From positions 204,123 through 268,122 of the forward strand of contig ML991814.1 in NCBI GenBank assembly GCA_010094025.1: a DNA stretch of 64,000 nucleotides, given 5' to 3'. Both the position numbers and the translations under genes were made by a program. Every line of letters starts with the position of its first letter. Within the stretch, counting starts at the first letter, position 1. The DNA is from Viridothelium virens (Eukaryota; Ascomycota; Dothideomycetes; Trypetheliales; Trypetheliaceae). Positions 31,276-42,183 of the stretch are shown one piece after another. Under the pieces are notes generated by a model. It searched no databases. It saw nothing but the letters and a program-made list of their open reading frames with translations, and was not told where the DNA came from.

Positions 31276-33220
31276 ATGGTACGCGACTAATCTCTGCCTC
31301 TAATCAAGAGTATTCGGGACAACAACGGTTAACAGTCTTCAGGCTTCTCTCTTACGCCAAATCGTCGCCGGCCCTCGCGCAAGGCATCCAGAAGCTGGTC
31401 TAGACCTCTGCTACGTGACCGACAACAGTAAGCATGATAACTCCCTCCCAAATTCCCTATCCTCCTCGCACCCCTAAGCAATCATGCACATCCCAACCAC
31501 CCTTTCCTCACTCCCCACAGTCATCGCCACCTCCGGCCCCAGCGGCACCTACCCCCAACGCGCCTACCGCAACCCACTCGACACCCTCGTCAAGTTCCTC
31601 GACACCAAGCACGGCGCAGAATGGGCGATCTGGGAGTTCCGGGCCGAGGGCACGGGCTACCCGGACAAGGAAGTCTACGGGCGCATCTGGCACTACCCTT
31701 GGCCAGACCACCATCCGCCGCCGTTCCGGCTCATCCCGATGATCATGGCGAGCATGCGGAATTGGCTGAAGGAAACGGATCGAGAGGGGAAGGGGGAAGA
31801 GAAGAAGGGGAACAGGGTGGTGGTGGTGCATTGTAAGGCGGGGAAGGGCAGGAGTGGGACCGCGGCGTGCAGTTATTTGATTGCGGAGGCTGGGTGGACG
31901 GTGGAGGAGGCGTTGCAGCGGTTTACAGAGAGGAGGATGAGGCCGGGGTTTGGAGCCGGGGTGTCGATACCGAGTCAGCTGAGGTGGATTGGGTATGTGG
32001 ATCGGTGGGCGAGGAATGGGAAGATCTATGTGGAGAGGCAGGTGGAGATTACGGAGCTCCATGTCTGGGGGGTGAGGGATGGGGTCAAGATTTCGGTGGA
32101 AGGGTTTGTCGATGAGGGAAAGACAATCAAGACTTTCCACGTGTTTCAAAAGAACGAACGGCAGATTGTCAGGGGTGTTCTCAAGGCAGACACACACCTG
32201 GGAGATGTCGTGGCTGAGGTTATAAATCGCTCGAACAGCATAAAGAAGTCAAAGCGGTCGAGGACGCTAGCTGATACTTCCACCAGTACGAGTACATCTA
32301 AGGATTCATCGCAAAGTTCGAAAGCGTCCACGCAATTAGATGAAGAGCAGGGTGCCGACGTCATATTCAGACCATCTGCACGAGTCGTACTCCCATCAAA
32401 CGACATCAATATCGATTTCGAGAGACGAAACAAGGCAGCAGCGGGGTGGACTATGGTCACGTCTGTTGCTCATGTCTGGTTTAACACCTTTTTTGAAGGC
32501 CAAGGCCCGGAAAAAGAGGGCGAACCTAATGATTCTGGAGTTTTTGAGATTGAATGGGATGCAATTGATGGAATCAAAGGAAGTTCAAGAAAAGGAACAC
32601 AATGCTTCGACAAGCTTTCCGTCGTCTGGCGTACCATTGACAGTCTAGACCGGCAAGCTTCTGTGGTTATACAGGAGCCTAAGGAAGGCGAGGCGGTCCC
32701 GCAAACTGCACCTGCTGATTGGAGAGGACAGAAGAACAGCACACCAGATGAAGGGAAAGATCTTGGCTTGCGAGTCTCTAGCCCTATCAGTGCTTCCGTC
32801 AGCAGGGCGAACAGCATAAAAGGTAACACCAACCAATCCAAGGAAGAGGCGGATGAGATGACCGGTGTTCGCTCGGATGTCAGCAATAGTGACGAAGCCG
32901 CGAGCGAATCAGCAAAGAATAAGGGGCCTTTGCCGCTATCTTCAGATCTACCTCCCCCGGGTGACATGCAGGCCACATCGCAGATAGAAAACTCTGAAAA
33001 CCACAGAAATCAGGACACATCTGACGCAGCGTCGCCACGCATACCCCAGACTACGTCACCGCAGTTAATGGGCAGTCCTATAGAGGGGGTAATCAAAGGT
33101 GTACAACATATCTCAACCGAAGATCTGCCAGACGGCAAACCTCAGCAGGACCTGAAGACCTCGCCAGAACACATGCTGGGACATCTGAAGAAGCAAAAGG
33201 ACACGAGCACGAGTTCTTAA
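31276..33220 (+). CDS. TEP1: PTEN-family phosphoinositide 3-phosphatase
   Basis: Exons 31276..31278 (ATG only, followed by GTACGC), 31343..31427 and 31521..33220 give 595 residues. The protein begins M-ASLLRQIVAGPRARHPEAG and LDLCYVTDN, then joins IIATSGPSGTYPQRAYRNPL. The phosphatase core follows: WAIWEFRAEGTGYPD, IWHYPWPDHHPPPF and the active-site loop HCKAGKGRSGT, with the catalytic Cys at about residue 134 and Arg six residues later. The two loop lysines typical of PTEN specificity for PIP3 are kept. A C2-like region follows (VEITELHVWGVRDGVKISVE to SVAHVWFNTFFEG), with a long Ser/Asp-rich insertion, and then a disordered tail of about 150 residues. It is expected to oppose PI3-kinase signalling at membranes. 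The first half of the long exon lies in a GC island. Confidence 0.92.
31480..32110. other. GC island with C-to-G skew switch (centre ~31.7 kb)
   Basis: Within TEP1, 31501-31560 has about 33 C and 8 G, and 31861-31920 about 29 G and 10 C. The phosphatase motifs are intact across the switch. Confidence 0.7.
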
Positions 33221-34129
33221 AGAAACGGCAGCAACCTGATTGAGGGTGTTGATTGAGTCCAATGGATGACAATGCCTCGAAACGGGTCTCGTCAGGCTTG
33301 ATTGGGTAGGCAGAAGACGCCCGAATATGCCGGGTGATATGGTATGATTTGGCATCTGATTATTGAATCGGTCAGGACGGACATGATGCCGGATGTGCCC
33401 TGAATCTCAGCTGCATCTCGAATTGGAGGATGCAAGTCGGGAGTCAGATGCATTAAGACTCGGCTGTGAGAGCAGTAGTGCTGGGCGGCAGCGCTAAAGT
33501 CATCGAACATGATCGTGAGAGAGCAGATGCCGCTTGAGGCGCGCCAGTTTAGTCACTGTGGTAGAGTCATTGGTCGTGAGAAGGCATAAGGGCGGTCGTA
33601 AGATAGGTCAGTCAATATGAATCCCAGTCAGATCCCGGCTGCAGCAAAGATGCAGCCTAGATCCACTTGATGAGTCTCAATACTCGCCACGGTGAATGGG
33701 TGAGTGCTGAGTCGCTGCCTTCGCCGGTTACCCAGATGGCCAAGGCAGGCGTGGCGAGGCAGGCCCCACCAGAGACTACGCCACACGCTATTTCGACAAT
33801 GATCCGTGTAAATCCATCGTTGATTGTGATGGCGATTCTCCACCTGCAGTTCAGCCTCACGATCCCAGATGCAGGAGCGGTGACCGACCCCGGACTCATA
33901 CCCATGGTTACAGATTCTGGTCATCGTTAGCACTTCATAAATCACCACCTACCGGCTCCATTCCGTTGTCTCTTTGTGTCGAATCACCTTCCCCGCAAAT
34001 ACCTCTCGACGTCCTCCACCGTTGAACGTAGAATCACCTTTTTCCTGTGCCACCACGCGATACAGAGTGTCCAACGTGTTACTGGTCTCTTGGAAGATTA
34101 GATGCCAATGCTAAGGACTACTGCGCTTG
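33221..34129. other. Intergenic region between TEP1 and the AAA ATPase gene
   Basis: A 909 bp gap. Overlapping open frames of 80-106 codons on both strands around 33630-33950 include a hydrophobic minus-strand one at 33657-33905 (IVEIACGVVSGGACLATPAL). None has a domain, signal peptide at its start or splice support, so no gene is called. Confidence 0.45.
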
Positions 34130-37100
34130 ATGCCAGCGAGTGAATCCACTCAAACGCAATCCCCCGCCTCTTCTACAAAGAGCGAAAATCCCATCACCCC
34201 TAGCTCCACCCCATCTGAGTCCTCGGACATCCTTCGAGAGGCCGCTGACGACGACCGCATATTTCTCAACGCAGACGTCGCCGCCAGGATATTCGGCGAT
34301 CCAGGCACTAACATGGACGGAGCTACTGAAGACAGGACTACCATTGATGCCGATCCCACCACCAACGATCAATCGACGAATGTGCAGACAGAGCTTAAGC
34401 CGGAAGATCAAGTGAAAGCTACGGATGCTACATCGGCCAAAGCAAAAAAGACTGGGAAGCACAGGAAGCGCAGGAAGCACTCGAAACGTAGCAAAAAGTC
34501 AAAGAAGGCTAAGGATCAGTCCAGTGACGAAGATTCCGAGGATTCAGACTCCGACTCCGACTCCGACTCAGACGAAGGCAGCGATTCAGACGAGAGTTCG
34601 TCCGAAGACGAGAAGCGTAAACAACGCAAACGGAGAGCACGGCGGCGGAAGGCAAAGGCGGCCAAGAAGCGAATGTCGAAGCGTCATGAGTCCTCGGATT
34701 CAACGTCAGACTCAGCAGATTCAGACAATGATTTATCCGACGATTCCTCAGAAGAAGAAGAGCGACGCAAGCGGCACCGCAAACGGCGGCGGTCGAAGCG
34801 ACATCAAGACGACGATGACGAGGAGGAAGAGGCTGAAGATGAAGATGGTGAAGCTGAAGCAGAATCAAGTGAGACTGCAAACCTACAGCAATTGCAACGA
34901 CTTATGGCAGGCCTCAGCGCCTCAGGCGGTCTTGGCGCCACCGGTCGTAGCGCTTCGCGTAACCTGCGCAATGCCCTACGTGTAGCCACGAGAACTAACA
35001 AGTTGAAGAAAAGGAAGAAGCGAGCAGGTAGACGAGGAAGTACTTTGGAATTTAAGAGAGTGGATGAGTTGTGGGACAGTTCAATTCACAATTACAAGCT
35101 CAAGGAGAGCGCGGAAGATGAAGAGGATGAGTTCAACGAATACGTCTTCACGGTTCGTCGGAAGTTCGACTGGGAGAATAAATACAGGAGCACTGTTGTC
35201 GATATCAAGTCGACTCTCCTTAAGGAAGCTCTTCAGGAAGTGATGAAAGACGTGAAGGGCGTATCACTTGTCGAGGACCAGCCAAGCATTGACCCGAATA
35301 TGCTCTTCCTTTACAGTGACGAGCTAAAGGCGCACATGAAGACTCTCAAAGCCAAACTGAAGAAAGAGAAGAAGAGAAAGACCAAGAGGCGCCTGGACAA
35401 GCAGCGGTCTCACTGCAAAGTCATGCTAAAATACCTAAACCATGACTATGAAGAAGTTAAAAAGACCCTCAACCCGATGCTGAAGGCAGGCAACATCACT
35501 TTCGACCTCCTGTGGGCACTATTCAAGCCGAACACCATCGCCTTTACCAACACATACGGCTCTACTGAGGATCCGCGGTGTTTCAAAGTTGACTACGCGA
35601 ATAAAGAATGCTCGTTCATGAGAGGAGAGTGGTATTGTATCGAAGGCCGTTACCTCGAGTATGACGGGAAGAGCTACGGTATGGGCGACTTTGAAGTTAA
35701 CGTAGACTCCTTCAAAGGACCCCGCAAGATCACCAGTCTCGCCACCTACCCGCTACAATACCACAAGGAGCCCGAGGAACTGAAGCAGAAGCTCATCGAG
35801 CGTGGCAAGCGCTTCGTCGCCATGGAAGGCATGAACTACCGGTTCCATAAGGGCCTCGCCTTCCAGAAGCGCAAGAAGACAGTCGCTAAAGTCAACATCA
35901 ATGGCCGCATCATGGTCGACCCGGCCATCTTCCGTCGCATCAACCCTAACTACCAGATCTCGCAGATTCAACCCAAGGAGGACGACGACTACTTTGGCAT
36001 GGATGATAGCGACGAGGACGACGGCTCTTCCTGCTGCTGTTGCTGTGATGACGAAGATTCAGACGACAATGATTTGGCGCTTCAACACACCCGGTCGGGC
36101 GCCGACGATCGCGAGGAGAAGGAAGAGCGCACCAAGTACAAGGTTGTCATGGACAAAGATAACGAACCCATCGTGGTGCAGGTGCCGGTGGATGAGAACG
36201 GCGCCGAGATCCGCAACCAGAAGCTTGAGGGGCTAGAAGGTGGTAGCGAGGGGAAGGTGCAGCGGCAGTTCACCGAGGAGGAGCTGCTGATTGCGTCGCC
36301 GGTGGTGCTCGGGTTCGCGTTCAGCGAGAAGCTGTGGCTTGAGTTTAGTCTGAGTGGAGTGCGCGATATTGAGTGGGATGAGAATGCATTCGAGGCACTC
36401 GTCATGCCGCCGAATCATAAGCGCATTGTCAAGGCCTTGGTGGAGTCGCACAAGTTCCATGCAGCAAAGACGATCGATGATGTGATCCAGGGGAAGGGCA
36501 AGGGCCTTGTCTCAGTATTACACGGCCCGCCGGGAACAGGCAAGACGCTGACTGCGGAGGGGATCGCGGAGCTACTCAGGTGTCCATTATACATGGTCTC
36601 GGCTGGTGAGCTGGGTACCGACCCTGCCAGACTGGAGCATGAGCTGCAGAAGATTTTGGATATCGCACACTCTTGGGGGGCAGTTCTACTTTTAGACGAG
36701 GCGGACGTCTTCTTGGAGCGTCGCGAGATTCACGACATCCATCGTAATGCGCTCGTCAGCGTGTTCCTCCGTCTGCTCGAATACTTCCAGGGTATTCTCT
36801 TCCTCACCACGAACCGAGTCGAGACATTTGACGATGCCATTCAGAGTCGTGTACACGTGGCTCTAAGATACGTGGAGCTTGACCATAAGGCTAGGAAGGA
36901 GGTATGGAGAATGTTCGTGGAGAAGTGCCGGGCGGTGGAGGGGGTGGAGACTGCAACATTTAAGGATAGTGACTTTGAGAGCTTGGCTAGGAAGACGATG
37001 AACGGTCGCCAGGTCAGTTATAAACGTTCCACTGCCAACCTACTTCAGCAGCTAATGACAAATCTTAGATCAAGAATGTCGTCCGCACTGCTCAGGCTCT

Positions 37101-37227
37101 TGCAGTCAATGAGAGAGAAGCCCTTTCCATGGATCATATCAAGAAGGTTCTTGAGGTGGCAGAGAGCTTCGATCGTGATTTGAAGGGTGGAACTGGATAT
37201 CTGGATGCAATGCGGAGCTACACATGA
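34130..37227 (+). CDS. Large AAA+ ATPase with long charged N-terminal region
   Basis: Exons 34130..37012 and 37069..37227 give 1013 residues. The first 300 residues are low complexity: Ser/Thr, then alternating basic (KHRKRRKHSKRSKKSKKAK) and acidic Ser-Asp runs, with nuclear-localisation character. A conserved middle region (YVFTVRRKFDWENKY, then FEVNVDSFKGPRKITSLATY and YPLQYH) is typical of the filamentous-fungal AAA proteins that carry an uncharacterised N-domain. After an acidic segment with five consecutive Cys (SSCCCCCDDED), one AAA module follows: VLHGPPGTGKTLTAEGIAEL (Walker A near 800), AVLLLDEADVFLERRE (Walker B), a sensor-1 region with TTNRVETFDDAIQSRVHVAL, and a helical lid completed by exon 2 (IKNVVRTAQALAVNEREALS). 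Family members are numerous in moulds and their substrates are unknown. The motifs needed for ATP hydrolysis look intact. Confidence 0.88.
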
Positions 37228-37541
37228 GGCTACTTGACTAGCTTGGTCTTAGATGACGGAATGATATGCAATTGAAATATCACGGCCGTGTGTACTCGGG
37301 CGCTTCGCTTTGGCAGCAACCTCCCTTAGTCTTAACTGTTGGTTACATTGAGATTGGATGCATAGGAACAATTCCGGCGATCTGATTTGCTCGGATGTGA
37401 GCTCAACCGATATTCTTAACCAGTTTTGGAATCTCCGCTCAGCCAGCAATGAATATCCCTTGTCAAGATCTTAGGTATTCAACCACCTGTTGCAACCATA
37501 CTTCCCTCCCAATCGTACAAATCCTCATCTGAGGGCGAAAT
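37228..37541. other. Convergent 3' intergenic region
   Basis: It holds the 3' flanks of the AAA gene (+) and the F-box-like gene (-). No other feature is seen. Confidence 0.5.
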
Positions 37542-38429
37542 TTACGGCATAGCAACATAGCCCCATCCAGCAGCGGACGAAGTTCCCAACACCCCTTCTG
37601 ACAAATTCCTAAACTCGCTATTCAAACTCCTCCCCTTACCCTCCTGCCCAGCCCCCTCCCCCATCCAAACCCAAAACTCACGACCCCCCTCTCTTTCCTC
37701 AAACCCCCTCCTCTCCTCCTCCTCCGCCGCTCCCTCTTTCCTCCGCTGCCCCTTCCACAACCGGAAAACCAACGACCGATACACTAACCGCCGAATCTCC
37801 TCCTGCTCAAAACACCCTTCCAGCCGCACCACAAGCTTCCGCACACTCACACTCCTACTTCCACTCTTGTCAACACTCCCCCCACCCATCTCCCTCACCA
37901 TCTCCGCCAAGATATACGCCAGCGTATGGCACTGGCTCAGGTACGCGACCTCCGCATACGCGCCGAAATACGCCTCGGGCCGACGGGGCAGCAGCGTCAG
38001 CGAGCTGAGGTGCAGGGCAGAGCAGCCGAAGGCGAGACCGTGCCAGGACTCCCCGAGGGGCCGCAGATGCGAGATCTGCGCCGACAGCTGGATGTGGCGG
38101 ATGCTGGCGAGGAGGGAGAGCGGGAGGCGGAGAGGTGATGGCGAAGACGGATTAGACGAGGACAAGGAAGAATTGGCGGGGGGGATGGTTGTGGAGGTAG
38201 AGGATGAGAGTTCGAGCGGCGCCGCGGAGTGCGTGAGGAACGGGATCGAGGCGTAGGCGAGGTGCGACGCTTCGCTGTGGATGAGGCGGCAGGTGAGGAG
38301 GGGTCGGAGGATTGAAGAGGCTGGTGGGGGGAGGGGTGGGTTGGAGAGGAGGGTCGTGGTGTAGGGTGGTGTGAAGACGAATTCGTAGATGAGATTGCGG
38401 AGTTCGGCGGGGAGGTCGAGGAGGCTCAT
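37542..38429 (-). CDS. F-box/2EXR-like fungal protein
   Basis: A single exon of 295 residues. The N-terminus MSLLDLPAELRNLIYEFVFT is the hallmark of the large fungal family with an F-box-like or 2EXR domain, and LRPLLTCRLIHSEASHLAYA continues that domain. The remainder is variable and ends in WGYVAMP. These proteins are abundant in moulds; a role as substrate adaptor for SCF ubiquitin ligases is often assumed but unproven. Almost the whole gene lies in a GC island with extreme skew, producing many Ser/Pro runs near residues 75-105 and Arg/Glu/Gly-rich runs near 235-265. Divergent promoter with the next gene. Confidence 0.72.
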   Translation of the reverse strand: MSLLDLPAELRNLIYEFVFTPPYTTTLLSNPPLPPPASSILRPLLTCRLIHSEASHLAYASIPFLTHSAAPLELSSSTSTTIPPANSSLSSSNPSSPSPLRLPLSLLASIRHIQLSAQISHLRPLGESWHGLAFGCSALHLSSLTLLPRRPEAYFGAYAEVAYLSQCHTLAYILAEMVREMGGGSVDKSGSRSVSVRKLVVRLEGCFEQEEIRRLVYRSLVFRLWKGQRRKEGAAEEEERRGFEEREGGREFWVWMGEGAGQEGKGRSLNSEFRNLSEGVLGTSSAAGWGYVAMP

Positions 38430-38430
38430 G
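37560..38430. other. GC island with C-to-G skew switch (centre ~38.0 kb)
   Basis: The strongest island. 37621-37680 has about 33 C and 2 G, and 38281-38340 about 38 G and 4 C, with a balanced centre near 37990-38080. The left half is pyrimidine-rich and the right half purine-rich. Confidence 0.8.
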
Positions 38431-38784
38431 GTCGGTGAGAGCCGGTGTGAGATTGGGGGTGGATGGACGAGAAGGGTGTTTGAAGAGCAATCAGAGACAT
38501 GTGATGACTACATGGTCGAGGTCTCTGGATGTATGCTTCGGTAATTGTAGTACTTACTTTAGTCCGTCTGATAGCGCGATAATTCGGTACAAAGCGTACC
38601 AAAGTAGCTGATTGGGGTTCAAGACGGCAGGGATGTGCTCTCCCGCATATCATAACAGCTCCAGGGTGGGGGATTTGTCTTTTCCAACACCGTCCTTCAG
38701 CTGACATTCAAGTACCCCCTTTCCTTCGAGACACCACCTGAATGTCTTCAAGAAAATCCAGAGGGACGCGACTGAGATTGTAGA
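38430..38784. promoter_or_regulatory. Divergent promoter of the F-box-like and Cys/His-rich genes
   Basis: The two start codons are 355 bp apart on opposite strands, so both promoters lie here. No recognised motif. Confidence 0.45.
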
Positions 38785-40020
38785 ATGTCTTCCGTTGAGG
38801 TTCTGAGCGGGCCTCTGTCAAATCTACATGGCATCTCTTTCACTAAGGCTGCGGCTGATTCAGCTCCGCCTACAAAGAGAAGGAGAACAGATTTAATGGA
38901 CATCAAAGAGCTGGCAGAATTTCTCAGAGAGGAAACCAATCTTCTTACAGGTAAGCTGGAACATCCCTTAACTTCACATGAAGTCTCTTTTTGTTGCACC
39001 ATATGTCCAAATTACTTCATCTTACTACTCTACATACTCAAGGACGAAATATTTGCTTTTTGTGTAGGAAGATGGAGATGAAAAAAAAATTAAATAAATA
39101 AATGAAAGAAGAAGCTGCCGAAGCAAGTTACATTCCTTTGAAACTGACAGCAAATTCAAGAGCTACCAACCCACGTCCGCGACAGTATCACGGTCACCCC
39201 CGACGCCATCGCCCTCTTCGCCTACTATGTCCGCCAACTCATCGGGCGAGACTACACCATGACGCAGAACGACTACTTCATCAACCGACTCCCCGTCTAC
39301 CTCCCTGCCATCACGCAAGTACGCTCCCTCCCCGACGGCGGCCCCCTCCATGCACACGACCTGATCTACCGCGTCGCCATGTACCACTTCCACAAGCTAG
39401 CCTTCCTCCGCAGCCACTGGGCGCCGACACCGGCCTCAATCCAGGCCTTCCAAGCCATCGACGAAGTGATGCTGAGCATCTCGGTGGACCTGTGGGAGAA
39501 AGCGCCGGAGCACTGGACTTCGCCGGCGATGCGCAACCTGATCGGTCGGATCCGCGACACGCAGCAGGACCAGGCCAACCCGGACATGGCGCGCAAGTAC
39601 CTGCACCGCACGGCGCAGTTCCTGGCGGAGATGCGCGCGGCCACGACGGCGCGCATGCTGGCGCGGAAGCTGGGCGAGGACAGGTTGCCGGTGGAGCTGG
39701 TGGGCGAGCTCGAGCGGCAGATTCTGGCGTCGAGAAGGTTGCCGTATTTGCCGACGGCGGGGGCGGTGAGGCGGTTGTGGGTGCCGCGGCCCGGGTTACC
39801 GCTGTGTTCGGTGCATTGGACGAAGTGCTCGAAGACGTGTCCGAATATTATGGAGATTGACTGGGTGGGGAAGGAGAGGAGGTTTGTCTATTATCATCAG
39901 GGGAGGCAGAGGTGTCATTTGGAGCACTGTAGGGGCCATCATGAGTTCTTTCCGGACGATCCGTATGATACGAATTTTTTGCTCTATCGGACGAATGGGG
40001 GTGTAGGTTTCTTTGATTGA
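38785..40020 (+). CDS. Unknown fungal protein with NLS and Cys/His-rich C-terminus
   Basis: Exons 38785..38950 and 39161..40020 give 341 residues. The N-terminus has a nuclear-localisation-like PPTKRRRTD and an acidic helix (DIKELAEFLREETNLL). The middle is helical (ALFAYYVRQLIGRDYTMTQN, IYRVAMYHFHKLAFLRSHWA, MARKYLHRTAQFLAEMRAAT). The C-terminus has regularly placed Cys and His: LPLCSVHWTKCSKTCPN, then RQRCHLEHCRGHHEFF, suggesting a metal site. I do not recognise a family. The 210 bp intron is long for this locus and contains an A-rich AAAT microsatellite near 39080-39105. The acceptor at 39161 was inferred from frame alone and could be wrong by a small exon. Confidence 0.6.
39160..39860. 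other. GC island with C-to-G skew switch (centre ~39.55 kb)
   Basis: 39301-39360 has about 31 C and 11 G; 39721-39780 about 28 G and 11 C. It generates a false 252-codon frame on the same strand. Confidence 0.65.
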
Positions 40021-40517
40021 GGTATTCAGCTTGCTTTGGGAAAGAGTGTTCTGTTAGACAGTGAATAGCGTTACTGTTCTCGCGCGTCTTTCTCAATGCT
40101 ACACACGACCAGGATTCTTGTCTCCAGGTAGATGGCGTTATTGGGAGCTCTCGCCTGTTTTCTTTATCAAGACCAGCGTTGGATTCTCGGTTATGTTATG
40201 TTCGTGTAGAATACATAGGCTAGGTAAATACATAACATCACTCCACAAAACTGGCGCGCTGAGCGGTTAACAGAGCAGCTCTTCCCTATCGGGGAAGAAT
40301 ATCCACAACGCGAGATGCAGTTCAGATTGGGGACAAATGTAATGCATTGCGTCACTCAACAACATGAACTTCTATTCTCGATTCTGCAGGCCTTTGTTGA
40401 ACCGGGTAACGAGCGTCCATAACCTCTGACTACAGTTCTTGTATCTGGCTTACTTCGTTAGGGGACAAAGAGAAAACCTTGTAACAACAGTTGTGAGCAA
40501 ATATCCCATGGGGCTGT
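40021..40517. other. Convergent 3' intergenic region
   Basis: It holds the 3' flanks of the Cys/His-rich gene (+) and the Asp/Tyr-rich gene (-). No gene or repeat was recognised. Confidence 0.45.
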
Positions 40518-41186
40518 TCAATAACGCCCTCCTCTGCCCATACGAGATCTCCTGCGCGAGCGGTAGAAGCCGTCATCGTAGTCGTCGAAGTAGTCGTCAC
40601 GGCTGAAAGGAGACATGTAGTCCGAATCATAATCGTCGTCATACATGCGACTCATTGTACTATCGCTGTCGTAACCATCACGATACGGATCATAATAACG
40701 CGATAAGCCGTGAAGCCCGGGTCTGCGGCGACTGGAGAAATAGTTGAAGCGCTGGATTTCTCCGGGTCTATATCGTCCATGCCTTCGATGCAGTCATAAG
40801 AGTCAGCAGACATTGTCTTAGATACTGATCGGACGATATACAGACCTTGGGGAGAAGTATCGCAGGTCATCCTCGTACTCACTGTCGTCGTCCAAGAAAG
40901 GATAACCTCTTCGTATACCATTCCCGCCACGCGGTCGCCTGGAGTGGTAGGGCATACGCGGCCCCATTGAATCATATGGTCCAAATGGAAGATGGTTGCT
41001 GCCATGTAGCCCACCGAACCCGCCTGCAGGTAATGGCCCATAACCCATAAAGCCAGGGTCACGATAACCTGGGAAGAGCGCTTCACGCAGATGAGGAGGG
41101 ACCATAGAAGCTTGTGTGCGCAACGCTTCGTGAGGCGAACAATAGTCTACTCCAGGCCGAGGAGGCCTTGGACATCTTGTGAGCAT
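40518..41186 (-). CDS. Small Asp/Tyr/Arg-rich low-complexity protein, unknown function
   Basis: Exons 41186..40846 and 40731..40518 give 184 residues. The first exon encodes MLTRCPRPPRPGVDYCSPHE and a Gly/Pro/Phe-rich stretch with FPGYRDPGFMGYGPLPAGGF. The second encodes SRRRPGLHGLSRYYDPYRDG, then repeated acidic-aromatic units (MYDDDYDSDYMSPF, DDYFDDYDDGFYRS) and a basic end RRRSRMGRGGRY. The biased composition suggests an intrinsically disordered protein, possibly RNA-associated because of the RGG-like end. The start is uncertain: a possible acceptor (CTCACAG) 14 bp upstream of this ATG would extend it with LLPG and an unknown upstream exon. Confidence 0.55.
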
Positions 41187-42183
41187 TCCCGGAAGTAAAC
41201 CTGTGAGAGCCTTGTCGAGGATATGGTGCAGAACTTGAAAAGTGAAAAGTTCAGATCTTTAGGGTTTCACTACTCAATGAAGAAAGGTAGAGAGAAATAC
41301 TGATGTGATATGGGGAATGATAAAATTAGTCCAAACTGGGAAAGAGGAAGAGCCAGATACTTAAGGTGGCATTGCGTGGGAAGCGTGAAGGAACAGCACA
41401 TCTTGCAGAGACATTTTTGAGTGGAAGTGCCTCTTGTTGAGATTAGGACAGCCAGCAAAATCCTTGCTGCAGCAGCACAAATACAACTACAAACGCCCAC
41501 GCTAAACAGATTTAGTCTTACAAACAAGAAGTGCTCCTCCGGATGGCTGATCTTTGACGCAGGTGACCAGGAGCAATGGTCGCAAGAGCTTACTGCCACA
41601 CAAGCCGCGATTCCGGAGGAGAGGAGTTGAAAGCAGCAACCCTTAATAGCGTCAGAATAGATGGTACGCGAAAAGTTGTTGGGGAACTTGTTTGACAAAG
41701 TCTCCAGGCGGAAGCCGCAGCCGGAGGTAGACGCAAAGAAATACTGCGATTGGTCGAACATTGCACCAATCGTATCCCCCGTGAACTGGAGCAAACAGAT
41801 CGAAGATTTGCGCAGCAAACTCCGGAGGTGACCGTTAAATATCACAGAGTAAAGGAGACCCAGAAATCCTCAAGATACTCCACCGAAGAGTGTCAGAATT
41901 TGTGGGCATTTCCGCTGGGGGACTCCTGGCTCGTACGAAACAAGAATGGGTCTATTCCACCATCCAGTTAGCTCTTCTTGCATTTTTTCCCTTAGCTCTT
42001 TGTCTGAATCGAGTCCTTTCAGTCTGTAGTGCAAAGCCAATGTTTCCAGAAGTTTCCCCGAGGGTCCCCGAACCCTGTGGAGGTAGCGCATTCTCTGGGC
42101 CCACGAATTCTGCCAATCCCTTGTGCCCACGAATTCTTGCAAGCTGGAACCAGTTTCCACTAGCATGTGTAATGATTGAGGGC
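41187..42183. other. Unassigned stretch with minus-strand open frames
   Basis: Minus-strand open frames at 42166-41870 (98 codons) and 41845-41270 (191 codons) have no recognised domain. From the ATG at 41761, a 56-codon segment (MFDQSQYFFASTSGCGFRLE...GIAACVA) ends at a good donor GTAAGC at 41593, so an upstream exon of the Asp/Tyr-rich gene or a small separate gene is possible. GAATTCGTGGGC occurs twice near 42095-42135. No gene is called. Confidence 0.35.

Noticed and set aside
31508-32197. 229-codon antisense frame opposite TEP1
   Set aside because: Composition shadow of the PTEN phosphatase exon.
33657-33905. 82-codon minus-strand frame with a hydrophobic stretch
   Set aside because: Hydrophobicity is internal rather than N-terminal, and equally long frames overlap it on both strands.
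39102-39860. 252-codon plus-strand open frame overlapping the Cys/His-rich gene
   Set aside because: It is a shadow frame of the same GC island, with Arg/Pro/Gly low complexity. The spliced frame continues to a conserved-looking Cys/His end.
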